Program-made: the position numbers and the translations under genes
Notes under the pieces: generated by a model
Database searches by the model: none
What the model saw: only the letters and a program-made list of their open reading frames with translations
Told to the model about the DNA's origin: nothing
Source of the DNA: Gemella haemolysans
Lineage (GTDB): Bacteria > Bacillota > Bacilli > Staphylococcales > Gemellaceae
Assembly: GCF_901873445.1 (NCBI RefSeq)
Contig: NZ_CABFLN010000001.1
Span: 1-60,872 of the forward strand
DNA: 60,872 nt
Reading direction: 5' to 3'
Shown here: in pieces, positions 33,900-44,709 of the stretch
How positions within the stretch are numbered: position 1 is the stretch's first letter
How the letters are laid out: each line of letters begins with the position of its first letter

Positions 33900-35159
33900 T
33901 TAGCTTAATTTACCTTTTAGCTTCATATTTTTAACAATTTTTTCAATAGAGTTTACATATGCAGCTTTTCTCATTGGGATATCAAATCTTTCTTTCACTT
34001 CCCAAATATCATTAAATGCTTTTGTCATTACTCTTGCTTGTTTTTCAACTACTTCCTCTTCAGTCCAGTAGTATCCTTGTAAGTTTTGTACCCATTCGAA
34101 GTAAGATACAGTTACACCACCACTATTTGCAAGAATGTCAGGTATTACAACAACACCTTTTTCTCGTAATGCCTTGTCACCTTCTAATGTAGCAGGACCA
34201 TTAGCTCCTTCTGAAATTACAGGAGCTTTAATTAAACTTGCTTCCTTAGCATCAATAGCATTTTCTAAAGCACATGGACAAAGTACATCTACATCTAATG
34301 CCCAGAATTCATCCAATGTTAAACGTTTTGTATTTGGTAATGTATGGAATCTAACTTTCTTATCTTTACATTCTTGAAGTTCAGCGTATGATAATCCTTC
34401 TTCACGGTAAACCGCATATTGAACCCCATCATCATCACGTTCTGTTACTGCAACAACTGTTGCTCCAAATTTAACAGCAGTATCTACAGTATAACTACCA
34501 ACGTTACCAAATCCTTGAACGGCAAATTTCGCACCTTGTGTAGATTTTCCTAATTTTTCTAATGCTAGTTTTGCAGCAAGTGCTACACCATATCCTGTAG
34601 CTTGTGTTCTTCCTAATGAACCACCTAATTCCAATGGTTTACCTGTTAAAGTTCCAACACCTTGTTCTCCTGTAAGCACATTATATTCATCAATCATCCA
34701 AGACATAATTTGACCATTTGTATTTACGTCTGGTGCAGGAACATCTTGTTTTTCACCTAGGTATTTGTATAATCCTCGAATATATCCTCTAGAAAGTCTT
34801 TCTAATTCACCTTTAGATAAATCTTTTGGATCTACAATAATACCACCTTTACCTCCACCATACGGAAGGTTAGCGACTGCACATTTAAATGTCATCCAAA
34901 TTGATAATGCTTTAACTTCGTCTGCTGTTACAAGTGGATGGAATCTTAATCCACCTTTTGTAGGACCAATCGCATCATTATGTTGTGAACGGAATCCTTT
35001 AAAGTATTTTACCTCACCATTATCCATTCGAACCGGAATAGAAATCTCAATAAATCTTTGTGGATCTTTTAATGATTCATACACCTCTTCTTTATAACCT
35101 AATACTTCACAAGCACCTTTAATTTGTTCTCTTGCGTTAACCAATGGATTGTTATTCAT
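33900..35159 (-). CDS. glutamate dehydrogenase
   Basis: A 419-aa Glu/Leu/Phe/Val dehydrogenase. Substrate-binding motif PYGGGKGGI with its lysines near 103-109 and a Rossmann FAVQGFGNVGSYT; length matches hexameric GDHs of the RocG/GudB type. Coenzyme preference is not clear. AAGGAG upstream. Confidence 0.92.
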   Translation of the reverse strand: MNNNPLVNAREQIKGACEVLGYKEEVYESLKDPQRFIEISIPVRMDNGEVKYFKGFRSQHNDAIGPTKGGLRFHPLVTADEVKALSIWMTFKCAVANLPYGGGKGGIIVDPKDLSKGELERLSRGYIRGLYKYLGEKQDVPAPDVNTNGQIMSWMIDEYNVLTGEQGVGTLTGKPLELGGSLGRTQATGYGVALAAKLALEKLGKSTQGAKFAVQGFGNVGSYTVDTAVKFGATVVAVTERDDDGVQYAVYREEGLSYAELQECKDKKVRFHTLPNTKRLTLDEFWALDVDVLCPCALENAIDAKEASLIKAPVISEGANGPATLEGDKALREKGVVVIPDILANSGGVTVSYFEWVQNLQGYYWTEEEVVEKQARVMTKAFNDIWEVKERFDIPMRKAAYVNSIEKIVKNMKLKGKLS

Positions 35160-35489
35160 AACTACATCTCCTTAGAATCTTATTTTACATTTTTAATGTA
35201 ATGCTGTTTTAATTAATTATATCAAATACTACACTATTTTGTAAACTTTTATTTTTAAGAACCTTTTTAGATTTTTATATTTTTTTATGTAAACTATTTT
35301 CATTATTATTTTCAAAACAAAAAGTTGGTTTATCAGCTAAAATAATAGCTTTAAACTAATTTTTTTGAAAATAATATTAATTTTTATTTATTATTTCATA
35401 ATATTTTTATAAGTTATTTAAGTCGAAATATATTTGAAATTAAAAGAAAACTAAATATTTTTATCTATTTAAATAGTATTATTTTCAGA
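35160..35489. other. intergenic stretch with a terminator-like hairpin
   Basis: 330 bp without a gene. At 35309-35373 there is a large imperfect hairpin (TTTTCAAAA/TTTTGAAAA outer, AGCT/AGCT inner) followed on the minus strand by TTTTT, the likely mmuM terminator. The rest is very AT-rich and should hold the gdh promoter. Confidence 0.55.
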
Positions 35490-36419
35490 CTATTTTAAGA
35501 TATTTTCTGATAAGGTTTCTGAGAGTGTTTTTATAGCCTCTTTCGATGTACAACAACACCCACCAATCATTGAACATCCTTTTCCATACCAATCAAGACA
35601 ATCTTTACTAAAGATATGTTCACTATCTCCACTATTACTCCATTCTTTTATCGAAGCATCATAAACTGCTCCTCCATTAGGATAAGCAATTAGATTTTTT
35701 GATTTATTTAACGTTAATAGTTCCATTGATTTTGAGACATATTCAGGTTTAACACAATTTATACCGTAACCTATAATCTGTTTATTCCCTTCAAGTATAA
35801 CTTGAACATCTCTCAATTTGCTTCCATCACTAATATGCTCAGAGTCTTTCAATGTACATGTTACCCAAGCAACGGTTTCGGGATACTCTGATAAGATATT
35901 CAACAATACTTTAATTTCTTCAAAATTAGGAATCGTCTCTATAGCAAGTAAATCGACACCTTCTTTAACTAATAATTCAATTCTTCTCTTATGAAAATTT
36001 TCTAAAAATTTACTATCTACTTTATAATCTCCTCTATATTCTGAACCATCAGCTAAATATGCTCCATAAGGACCTACAGAACCCGCTATCCACATATCTT
36101 CAGTTGTTTTAACTTCTTGCCTCGCTTGTTTTGCTAATTCTACTGATTGTCTTATAAATACTTCCGCCTCTTGTTCAGAATAACCTAAATCTTTAAAACC
36201 TAAAATACTAGCTTGATAAGTTGACGTAATAGCTATATTAGCACCAGCTTCAAAATACTCTTTGTGAACTTCTTTTATTTTCCCTGGATTCTCTACTAAC
36301 ACTTTTGCCGTCCACAATTTATGATTTAAATCCATTCCTTTTTTCTCTAACGCAGTAGATAAAGCTCCATCAATTACAACGTATTTTTGTTCATCTAACC
36401 ATTTTTTAAAATTATTCAT
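35490..36419 (-). CDS. mmuM: homocysteine S-methyltransferase
   Basis: A 309-aa zinc enzyme transferring a methyl group from S-methylmethionine to homocysteine to give methionine. Zn ligands in GINCVKPE and GGCCCTS. Directly downstream (12 bp) of an amino acid permease, the known mmuP-mmuM pairing. Adds to the methionine theme of this window. Confidence 0.93.
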   Translation of the reverse strand: MNNFKKWLDEQKYVVIDGALSTALEKKGMDLNHKLWTAKVLVENPGKIKEVHKEYFEAGANIAITSTYQASILGFKDLGYSEQEAEVFIRQSVELAKQARQEVKTTEDMWIAGSVGPYGAYLADGSEYRGDYKVDSKFLENFHKRRIELLVKEGVDLLAIETIPNFEEIKVLLNILSEYPETVAWVTCTLKDSEHISDGSKLRDVQVILEGNKQIIGYGINCVKPEYVSKSMELLTLNKSKNLIAYPNGGAVYDASIKEWSNSGDSEHIFSKDCLDWYGKGCSMIGGCCCTSKEAIKTLSETLSENILK

Positions 36420-36431
36420 AATTGTAATCTC

Positions 36432-37799
36432 CTATTTTTTATTTTTAAATACTAGTTGATAATACCCAAAACATAATATTACAAAAGGAATAAATATTAA
36501 AAGTCCTAAACGTTGGTTAGGATCAATCGCTATACCAACCATAGAAATTAAACATAATACTATTACCAAAATAGGAACTATTGGATATAAAGGTGCTTTA
36601 TATTTTAAATCATTTATTTGCCCACCATTTTTGATATATTGTTTTCTAAAATTGTAATGAGACCAACCTATTCCTAACCATACACCAACAACAGATAATC
36701 CTGAAATAGATGTTAATACTAGGTACACAGTTTCAGCTGCATATATACTTGAAAATAACGATAAGAATCCTCCAAGCATTGTAAGTGCTAAACCATAAAC
36801 CGGCAATCCTTTTTTATTTAATTTAGCAAAAGATTTTGGCAATGTGTTTTGATCTGATAATGACCAAAGCATTCTTGAAGCTGCATATAATCCTGAATTA
36901 GCTGCTGATAACAATGTCACAATCAAAATAAAGTTCATTATATCTCCAATATAAGGAATACCTATATTAGTTAATATTGTTACAAATGGGCTCTCATCTA
37001 ATCCTGCTTTCTCTTGAGGTAATAAAGCACCAATAACAACAATTGTCCCAATAAATAGTACGATTAATATAACTAATGTTTGAAATATTGCCTTTGGAAC
37101 ACTTTTCTCTGGATTTTTTGTTTCACCTGCTGCCACCCCGATAATTTCAGCTCCAGAAAATGCAAAGTTAGCTGATAATATCGCAAGAGCTATTGCACCA
37201 AATCCATTAGGAAACACACCATTTTTTGTGAATTCTTTAAACAATGGTGCTTCAGATGCACTTTGGTATTTTAAAATACCAAAAGTCGCTAATAAACCTA
37301 GAACTAATATGACAGCTAATGCTATAACTTTTATAAACGACATCCAAAACTCACTATTGGCGAATAATTTTAAGTTAAAAATATTCAACCCTAAAATAAA
37401 TAACGCAAATATTAAGCACCAAATCCACTGATTAACTCCAGGGAACCATCTTCCCATAAAAATTGCTAACGTAATAAACTGGTATCCTAATGCAACTGTC
37501 CAAGTTAACCAATATAACCAAGCAACAACAAATCCTACGCCTGGATGAATATACTTACTAGCATATGTATGAAAAGCTCCCGTATTAGGGTCATGTACTG
37601 TAAGTTCACCTAAACACAACATTACTAGACATACTAAAAATGCTCCGATTAGATATGCAATTATCGTCCCTACTGCTCCTGCTTCTTGAATTAAATAACC
37701 AGAACTTAAAAAGATACCCGTACCTATAACTCCACCTAATGATAGGGTAATTAGATGCTTACTTTGCATCTCTTTAACAAAACTTTGTTTTTCCTCCAT
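36432..37799 (-). CDS. mmuP: amino acid permease, probably S-methylmethionine
   Basis: A 455-aa, 12-TM APC permease (LGGVIGTGIFLSSGYLI near the N-terminus; GELTVHDPNTGAFHTYA loop). Substrate inferred from the adjacent mmuM gene and similarity to MmuP. Confidence 0.85.
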   Translation of the reverse strand: MEEKQSFVKEMQSKHLITLSLGGVIGTGIFLSSGYLIQEAGAVGTIIAYLIGAFLVCLVMLCLGELTVHDPNTGAFHTYASKYIHPGVGFVVAWLYWLTWTVALGYQFITLAIFMGRWFPGVNQWIWCLIFALFILGLNIFNLKLFANSEFWMSFIKVIALAVILVLGLLATFGILKYQSASEAPLFKEFTKNGVFPNGFGAIALAILSANFAFSGAEIIGVAAGETKNPEKSVPKAIFQTLVILIVLFIGTIVVIGALLPQEKAGLDESPFVTILTNIGIPYIGDIMNFILIVTLLSAANSGLYAASRMLWSLSDQNTLPKSFAKLNKKGLPVYGLALTMLGGFLSLFSSIYAAETVYLVLTSISGLSVVGVWLGIGWSHYNFRKQYIKNGGQINDLKYKAPLYPIVPILVIVLCLISMVGIAIDPNQRLGLLIFIPFVILCFGYYQLVFKNKK

Positions 37800-37827
37800 A
37801 AAAACATCCTTTCATAAATATAAATTA

Positions 37828-37874
37828 AGAGAATGATAATATTTCCATACTGAAAATAACTATCATTCTCCCTT
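37828..37874 (-). terminator. hairpin between polA and mmuP
   Basis: 10-bp arms GAGAATGATA / TATCATTCTC with a 22-nt spacer; the T-run is weak, so it may be a partial terminator or an operator. Confidence 0.5.
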
Positions 37875-37945
37875 GTTAATATTATATATTATTTCTTTTT
37901 ATTTTAATAGTGAAAGCAATCAGACTTTTTCATATGTTTTCATTA

Positions 37946-40585
37946 TTATTTCGCATCGTACCATGAAGACCCGCTACTTGCTTCAGCTTTAAGTTGAACA
38001 TCTAAATTAGCCGCTTCTTCCATAATTTTAATCATTTCTTTTGTGAATTCTTCTTCTATATCTTTATTAACATCGAAGATTAATTCATCATGTACTTGTA
38101 ATAATAATTTTGCATCTACATTTGTCTTTTCTAAATACTCAAATACATTAACCATAGCAATTTTTATAATATCCGCAGCAGTACCTTGAATTGGTGAATT
38201 CATGGCAATACGTGCATTCAGATTGGCTACAATCTTGTTTTTAGCATTTATATCCGGTAATGCTCTTCTTCTATTAAATAGAGTTTCTACATAACCATGT
38301 TCTTTTGCAAACTCTACAATATCACTCATATATTTATCAACACCTTTAAATGTTTCTAAATATTTATCGATAAATTCTTTTGCACGTTTTCTAGTTATAC
38401 CTAGGTTATTAGATAATCCAAAATCAGAAATTCCATAAACAATACCAAAGTTAACAGCTTTAGCCTCTCGACGCATTGAAGAAGTTACCTCATCAAGACT
38501 CACTCCATTAACATCACTAGCAGTTTTAGTATGAATATCTACATCATGCTTAAATGCATCTATCATTCCTGCATCTTGTGCTATATGTGCTAGAACTCTA
38601 AGCTCTATTTGAGAATAGTCGATAGATAATATAACCCTATCGGCAGAAGCTGGAACAAACGCTTTTCTAATTTTTTTCCCTTCTTCGATTCTTGTAGGAA
38701 TATTTTGAAGATTCGGATTCACTGAAGATAAACGCCCAGTTTGTGCTAATGTCTGCTCATAACGTGTATGAATTTTTCCTTCACGAGTAATATCTTTCAC
38801 TAACCCTTTTGCATAAGTTGAGTTCAATTTTGTAATGGTTCTGTACTCCATAATTAATGGAATAATTTCATGACTATGTTGTAGTTGTTCTAGTACCTCA
38901 ACAGCTGTAGAATATCCAGTCTTTGTTTTCTTAATAGGTAGCAGTCCTAGATCCTCAAATAATACTACCCCTAGCTGCTTAGGTGAAGCGATATTAAATT
39001 CAGAACCAGCTAAAGTGTATATACTAGATTCTAAAGTTTTAATTCTTTCATCAAACTCAGCACTCATTTCTTCAAGTGCTTTTTTACTAACATGTATACC
39101 TTCAAATTCCATATTAGCCAAAACTTTTGCAACTTTAATCTCTATATTTTTATATAAATCCATCATATTCTCTTCAGAAAGTTTTTCTTCCATCAACGGT
39201 TTCATAAGTGAAATACTCTCTGCAATTTCTGCTATATATGGATTAATAACTTCTTGAGCAGGTAAAGTACGTTTAGCACCCTTGCCATATATTTCTTCAT
39301 CACTACTTATTATTTTTCCAAGATAGTTAAAGACGATTTTGTCAATTTCAGTTTTTGTGTTTACATCTAGTAAATAAGAAACTATCTTAACATCAAATAC
39401 TTCACCATTAATATCAACACCATTTCTCTTAGCTATAAATAAAATCTTTTTGAAGTCATATACTGTTTTAAGCAATTCACTTTGAAGATATTCTACTACA
39501 AATTCATTAGTGAAAAATTGTTCTTCACTAAATATATAAGCATCCCCTTCTCTATAAACTACTATTCCTACTACATCTGAATTATGATAATCTTCTGTAT
39601 AACACTCTACATGTAAAGTACTGTCGGTAAAATCTATTTTCGTATTTTTATCTGCTAAAATACTATTAATTTCCTTTTTAGGAGTAACTGTTTCTTCATT
39701 AGTTACCTCTATATCTTCAGTAGAATTTTCTTGTGATAATTTTCTTAGAAATGAAACAAATTCAAGTTTTTCAAACAACTCTCTTTTAAGTTCTATATTC
39801 TCACTATAAGTTAAATCTTCTAACTTATTGTCAACTGGAACTTCCGTATAAATAGTTGCTAATTTTTTACTCAACAGAGCATCTTCTCTACCTTCTGTTA
39901 GTCGCTCTTTTAGTTTTTTTCCACTAATATTGTCAATATTCTCTAGTACATTTTCTACAGTTTTATATTCAGTTAATAGTTTTATGGCAGTTTTTTCTCC
40001 TACTCCAGCAATCCCTGGAATATTATCGCTCTTATCTCCCATAAGACCTTTCATGTCAACGATCTGTTCTGGAGTTAATCCGTATTTTTCAGCAATAAAT
40101 TCTGGCGTGTAATAATCTATATCAGTAACTCCACGTTTAGTATAATAGATTGTTATATTCTCACTAGCGAGTTGAGTTAAATCCTTATCTCCAGTTACTA
40201 TTATAACTTCCAAGCCTTCTTTTTCGGCGATTTTAGCGTAACTACCGATAATATCATCCGCTTCATAATCAAAATGTTCTTCATACTTTATTCCATATGA
40301 ATCCAGAAGTTCTCTAACATAACCGAATTGCTCTACTAACTCACTAGGAGTTTTATCCCTAGTACCTTTGTACGCTTCATAACTTTGGTGTCTAAAAGTT
40401 TGTTTTCCTTTATCAAAGGCAACTAATGCATACTTTGGATTAGTATCCGCTAATATTTTCTCTAACATCAATGTAAATCCATAAACACTATTAGTATATA
40501 GCCCTTTTTTATTTTTCAAAGCTGGCATAGCATAAAAAGCACGATAACTTAAGCTATTCCCATCTATTAATATTATCTTATCCAT
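37946..40585 (-). CDS. polA: DNA polymerase I
   Basis: An 879-aa family A polymerase. N-terminal 5'-3' exonuclease (1-290; DGNSLSYRAFYA, then the metal-binding DKDLTQL), a middle 3'-5' exonuclease domain (about 310-470) that lacks clear DxE-type catalytic residues as in many Gram-positives, and the polymerase domain (DYSQIELRVLAHI; VHDELIFDV). Confidence 0.95.
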   Translation of the reverse strand: MDKIILIDGNSLSYRAFYAMPALKNKKGLYTNSVYGFTLMLEKILADTNPKYALVAFDKGKQTFRHQSYEAYKGTRDKTPSELVEQFGYVRELLDSYGIKYEEHFDYEADDIIGSYAKIAEKEGLEVIIVTGDKDLTQLASENITIYYTKRGVTDIDYYTPEFIAEKYGLTPEQIVDMKGLMGDKSDNIPGIAGVGEKTAIKLLTEYKTVENVLENIDNISGKKLKERLTEGREDALLSKKLATIYTEVPVDNKLEDLTYSENIELKRELFEKLEFVSFLRKLSQENSTEDIEVTNEETVTPKKEINSILADKNTKIDFTDSTLHVECYTEDYHNSDVVGIVVYREGDAYIFSEEQFFTNEFVVEYLQSELLKTVYDFKKILFIAKRNGVDINGEVFDVKIVSYLLDVNTKTEIDKIVFNYLGKIISSDEEIYGKGAKRTLPAQEVINPYIAEIAESISLMKPLMEEKLSEENMMDLYKNIEIKVAKVLANMEFEGIHVSKKALEEMSAEFDERIKTLESSIYTLAGSEFNIASPKQLGVVLFEDLGLLPIKKTKTGYSTAVEVLEQLQHSHEIIPLIMEYRTITKLNSTYAKGLVKDITREGKIHTRYEQTLAQTGRLSSVNPNLQNIPTRIEEGKKIRKAFVPASADRVILSIDYSQIELRVLAHIAQDAGMIDAFKHDVDIHTKTASDVNGVSLDEVTSSMRREAKAVNFGIVYGISDFGLSNNLGITRKRAKEFIDKYLETFKGVDKYMSDIVEFAKEHGYVETLFNRRRALPDINAKNKIVANLNARIAMNSPIQGTAADIIKIAMVNVFEYLEKTNVDAKLLLQVHDELIFDVNKDIEEEFTKEMIKIMEEAANLDVQLKAEASSGSSWYDAK

Positions 40586-40748
40586 TTAAATCTCCTAATT
40601 TTAATTCTAGAAATTATAAAGAGGTACGAAACAAAAATCACATTTTTTTAAAAGCGATATTTGAGTCGCCCTCATACTATACTTTATATATCACTATTTT
40701 TTATAAATTTCTCTTTTTACTTCTACATATATCTTCTAATTATTGATT

Positions 40749-41951
40749 TTACAACAATTTATAAATTGTTTCTATCTTTTTCTTCCAAGAATGTTGCTCA
40801 ATTTCTTCAAGTAAATAAGCTGGAATCTCGCGTTCCTCTCTCGTTCTTTCTATCATAACTTCTAAAGTTTCTACTAGCCTTTCTACAAAAGCTGGCTTTT
40901 CTTCTTCTACCGCTTTATCAGTATCATAAATAGTCGGCATTTTTACATACTCAATTATCTCAGAATTATTTATTTTTTCTCCAAGAAATTCTATAAGCCC
41001 TTCTATCTCAGTAGCAACTACTCTAAGTCCACTTCCTAAAGCTTCAACCGCGATTAATCCCAATCCTTCAAAATAAGAAGGTAATACAAATATATCTTTA
41101 TGACGCATAATCTCGCCTAGATGAACTTGATCAACCGCATTATAAATTCTTATTCTCTTAGAATCACCAACTAAAGACTCAACTCTAGGTCTATCTTCAT
41201 CTTTCAAATTCCCTATTAATTCTAATTCTACTTTAGTGTCTTTTTTCTCTAATAATCTAAAAGCTTTAATTAATTCATAAAAACCTTTTGACTCGTCGAA
41301 TTTTCCTGCATATAAAATTTTCACATTATCATGTTTTTCATATTTTTCTGCAGGATAAAAGATTTTTTCATTATATCCCGCACCAATATTCACAATTTTT
41401 TCTACAGGATAATTATAAATATTAGCTATTCCATCTATAACACCACTGCTTAATGCCAATATCTTATCTAACTTCCCAAGACTTTTTACGTATTTATCTT
41501 TCATTGCAGGATTTTTTTCAGCTTGTCTTATATCGGTATTATGACATACACCTAGAACTTTTTCATTTTCAAAAACATCACAAACCATAGAACTCAAAAT
41601 CCATAAATGATGTGTGATTACAACATCTGGTTTAAATGTTTCTCTAGCTTGGATCAACTTTTTACGAAATGCCGCTTGCCAAGATTCAATCATTTCATCT
41701 GTCATATTTTTATATAGTGTATTATCATACGGCATAATATCACTCATTCCAACAATCGGAAAACTGATGTCTTTCCCTTGAAATTCAACTTCAAATTTTT
41801 CATCTACAAAGTTAAAATTATACTCTGGAGTCGTAGCGTAAATAGCAGCTTGCTCTACGTTAAATCCCTTTAATCCATCTATAACATTAGTAAAATATAC
41901 ACCACTTCCTGTTTTTATCGGAAGTTGAGCTAACACATGTAAAATCCTCAT
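40749..41951 (-). CDS. GT4-type glycosyltransferase
   Basis: A 400-aa GT-B glycosyltransferase (group 1). N-terminal Rossmann half with VLAQLPIKTGSGVYF; C-terminal half with LYAGKFDESKG and the EX7E-like nucleotide-sugar motif near PSYFEGLGLIAVEALGSG. Acceptor unknown. No membrane segment. Not part of a larger polysaccharide cluster here. Confidence 0.85.
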   Translation of the reverse strand: MRILHVLAQLPIKTGSGVYFTNVIDGLKGFNVEQAAIYATTPEYNFNFVDEKFEVEFQGKDISFPIVGMSDIMPYDNTLYKNMTDEMIESWQAAFRKKLIQARETFKPDVVITHHLWILSSMVCDVFENEKVLGVCHNTDIRQAEKNPAMKDKYVKSLGKLDKILALSSGVIDGIANIYNYPVEKIVNIGAGYNEKIFYPAEKYEKHDNVKILYAGKFDESKGFYELIKAFRLLEKKDTKVELELIGNLKDEDRPRVESLVGDSKRIRIYNAVDQVHLGEIMRHKDIFVLPSYFEGLGLIAVEALGSGLRVVATEIEGLIEFLGEKINNSEIIEYVKMPTIYDTDKAVEEEKPAFVERLVETLEVMIERTREEREIPAYLLEEIEQHSWKKKIETIYKLL

Positions 41952-42049
41952 ATTTTTATCCTCTGTTTCATATTTTCCATCATCTCTATTATAACCTAAT
42001 TTGTATATTTTTTATAGTAAACGCATTAAATTAATATAATAGAACGCAA

Positions 42050-42109
42050 AAATAAAGAGCAACTCATAAAATAAGATTATTTAAAAATCTATTTTATCTA
42101 GTTACTCTC
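42050..42109 (-). terminator. terminator of the rhodanese gene
   Basis: Stacked stem AGAGTAACT / AGTTGCTCT and ATAAAATA / TATTTTAT, followed on the minus strand by TTATTTTT. A second small hairpin ACGATAACCTATCGT lies at about 42133-42149. Confidence 0.7.
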
Positions 42110-42164
42110 AAATTTGATTGAAAATCATTATAAACGATAACCTATCGTTTTTTAAATTCTACCC

Positions 42165-42893
42165 TCAAGCACTGCAAGTCGCAGCTTCTTTTTCATCTTG
42201 ACTTTCGATATAGTCGTTTTTGTTATAAAATGCATTTCTATAACTAGCAGTATTAAATGGTTCAATTAAATTGATAATTGTATATCCATCTAAACCAAGT
42301 TTCTTACATACCGCTTTACTTAGCTCAGGTTTGTCGCTATAAACAAAAATTTCTGAAGACATATCTAATTTTTCGATTACACTGTCTATTTCCTCAGGTG
42401 AAACTTTAATTTCTTCATCACTTAACACTTCAGAACCAAGGTTTAATAATTGTTTATTTTTGCTTGCTGAAATACGATATTTGAATTCTGATAATAAGGC
42501 ATTACTATAAATAGCTTTTCCATAGTCATATTGTTTTACACCATCACCAATATGAAGTTTTGTGAATCCACGTTCTCTCAGCAACTTCTCAGTAGCACGT
42601 GATGTTACATCGACTACACAATATAAAATTATATCTTTATCCTTGTAGTCATCAAGCACATCGCTACCATTTTTAAAAAGTTTAATCGGAAGATTCACGG
42701 CATTTATAGCGTGACCTCTTGCATATTCTTTTCGCCAACGAACATCAACTACTAAAGCTTCTTCGAATGTTTTCTTCTCAACATCTGCTCCAGCAATTCT
42801 TCCTGGTTTTCCTTTTAGTAATTTAAGCCAAAATGCATATAATCCAGATACAATAATTAATAATACAATTACTATAATTAAGAATATTTTCAT
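42165..42893 (-). CDS. membrane-anchored rhodanese-like protein
   Basis: A 242-aa protein. Start at 42893 is set by AAGGAG 8 nt upstream; the frame continues upstream without support. One N-terminal membrane segment (about 2-22), then a rhodanese domain (about 30-115; VDVRWRKEYARGHAINAVNL) with Cys in the active loop ILYCVVDVTSRA, and a second degenerate rhodanese-like segment. C-terminus ATCSA. Sulfur transfer or persulfide handling at the membrane is likely. Confidence 0.8.
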   Translation of the reverse strand: MKIFLIIVIVLLIIVSGLYAFWLKLLKGKPGRIAGADVEKKTFEEALVVDVRWRKEYARGHAINAVNLPIKLFKNGSDVLDDYKDKDIILYCVVDVTSRATEKLLRERGFTKLHIGDGVKQYDYGKAIYSNALLSEFKYRISASKNKQLLNLGSEVLSDEEIKVSPEEIDSVIEKLDMSSEIFVYSDKPELSKAVCKKLGLDGYTIINLIEPFNTASYRNAFYNKNDYIESQDEKEAATCSA

Positions 42894-43042
42894 TACGTTT
42901 ACTCCTTTCATCATATAATTATATTTTAGCATACATTTTGTATTTTTAATATTAAATTGTATTAATAAAATATTTTTTTGATTTTTTTTGTAATAAGGAG
43001 TAAAATGTTGATATAGACAAAATTTTTCGAAAGGAGATCTGG

Positions 43043-44566
43043 ATGAAAATATCAAAAATTAGTAAAATTGAAAATAAAAATTTAAAAATTGAATCCTCTT
43101 TATTAATTGATGGAATTTTAGTAGGTTTAGCTGCTGGAATTGTCGGTGCTAGTTACAGACTTCTTATTGGTTATAGTGAGAAACTTGTTCATTATACAGC
43201 CGACTTTATTAAAACTGAATTTATATATAAAATAGGTCTCTTATTAATTCTAATCCTACTTGCCTTGTTTTCTGGCTTTTTATTAAAACGTGAACCGATG
43301 GCTAGTGGAAGTGGAATTCCTCAAGTTTCTGCAGAAATTACCGGTAGACTAAATTCAAATCCATTACGAGTTCTAATTTATAAAATAACTGGTGGATTAA
43401 CGGCAAGTCTCGGTGGTTTATCACTTGGACGTGAAGGTCCCTCTATTCAACTAGGTGCAATGAGTGGAAAACTCGTCTCTAGAATATTAAAAAAGGATAG
43501 CGTGAAAGAAAAGTATCTTATTACTTGTGGTGCTAGTGCAGGTCTATCCATCGCCTTTGGAGCTCCACTTGCTGGTGTTTTATTTTCTATAGAAGAAGTA
43601 CATAAGCAAATAACTAAAAAAATCGTTATCTGTTGTTTCAGTGCTGCTGTAGTAGCAAATATAGTTGGTCAGTATATTTTTGGACTTACTGCTATTTTCA
43701 AATTTCCTGAAATACCCTATGTTGAAGTAAGTATTTATCCTTGGGTTGTTTTATTAGGAATTCTATTAGGAATATTTGGGACATTTTATAATATTACTAT
43801 AAAAATACTTTTTAAAATTTATGAATATTTTAGATTAAATATAGTATTTAGACCTCAAGTAGCATTTATAATTTCATTCGGACTATTTATTTTTTATCCA
43901 ATAGTGCTTGGTAGCGGTCATAGTTTAGTAGAATTTCTGATAGAGAATAAATTTAGCTTTATGTTTTTATTAACCTTATATTTCATAAAAACTTTATTTT
44001 CACTTATTTCTTTCACATCAGGAGTCGCAGGCGGTATATTCTTACCTATCTTAATACAAGGTGCTGTACTCGGAACATTGTTTAGTAACTTTTTTGATGC
44101 TAAATATACTGCATTATTTGTAATATTATCAATGTCAGGTTACTTAACTGCAATTGTACGTAGTCCTATTACTTCAATAATTTTATTATTTGAAATGACA
44201 CAAAAACTAAATTATTTCCTGCCGATCGCGCTATGTTGCTTATTTGCATATATCACTGCAAATATACTTGGAACAAAGCCTGTTTACGAATATTTACTTG
44301 ACCGCATTTTAACTAGTAATAAACTAGGAGATGATGAACTAGAAATGGAAGTAGAAATTCTAACTACTATATCAAATGATAGTACATTAATAGGAAAAGA
44401 AATTCGTGAAATCGATTGGACAAAAGGTGCTCTTGTTTCTCATATCGAGCGCTCTGGTCGTGAAATCGTACCAAAAGGAAGTACAATTCTAGAAGCAAAT
44501 GATAAACTTACCGTCATTATGCCAAAAGAATGTGTAGATTTATTTTTAAAGCAATTTAGTGATTAA
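43043..44566 (+). CDS. CLC chloride channel/transporter with TrkA_C domain
   Basis: A 507-aa CLC protein with selectivity-filter motifs GSGIPQV and GREGPSIQLG; the Glu in the second motif is the gating glutamate, typical of H+/Cl- exchangers. About 10 membrane helices, then a C-terminal RCK_C/TrkA_C domain (about 430-507), a ligand-binding regulatory module. GGAG upstream; divergent from the rhodanese gene. Confidence 0.92.
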   Translation: MKISKISKIENKNLKIESSLLIDGILVGLAAGIVGASYRLLIGYSEKLVHYTADFIKTEFIYKIGLLLILILLALFSGFLLKREPMASGSGIPQVSAEITGRLNSNPLRVLIYKITGGLTASLGGLSLGREGPSIQLGAMSGKLVSRILKKDSVKEKYLITCGASAGLSIAFGAPLAGVLFSIEEVHKQITKKIVICCFSAAVVANIVGQYIFGLTAIFKFPEIPYVEVSIYPWVVLLGILLGIFGTFYNITIKILFKIYEYFRLNIVFRPQVAFIISFGLFIFYPIVLGSGHSLVEFLIENKFSFMFLLTLYFIKTLFSLISFTSGVAGGIFLPILIQGAVLGTLFSNFFDAKYTALFVILSMSGYLTAIVRSPITSIILLFEMTQKLNYFLPIALCCLFAYITANILGTKPVYEYLLDRILTSNKLGDDELEMEVEILTTISNDSTLIGKEIREIDWTKGALVSHIERSGREIVPKGSTILEANDKLTVIMPKECVDLFLKQFSD

Positions 44567-44654
44567 AAAAATAGGGTTACTCAAAAGCTCTAAATTTAAG
44601 ACAGTTTATATAAAAATTTAAATATACCGTAGTTTATCAATATCTAACAAACTT

Positions 44655-44706
44655 TAAGGGAGTGACTCGACAAAATAACAATTTTGCCGAGTCACTCCCG
44701 TTTTTA
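44655..44706. terminator. bidirectional terminator
   Basis: 12-bp stem GGGAGTGACTCG / CGAGTCACTCCC plus inner pairing, with TTTTT on the plus strand. Serves the CLC gene and the convergent HAD gene. Confidence 0.9.
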
Positions 44707-44709
44707 TCC

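Noticed and set aside
37800..37945. Riboswitch or T-box upstream of mmuP
   Set aside because: Only a simple inverted repeat is present; no T-box core or SAM/Met riboswitch motif, and there is too little room.
42894..43055. N-terminal extension of the rhodanese protein
   Set aside because: The frame is open, but the ribosome site and membrane segment place the start at 42893. The extension overlaps the divergent CLC start region and has low-complexity composition.
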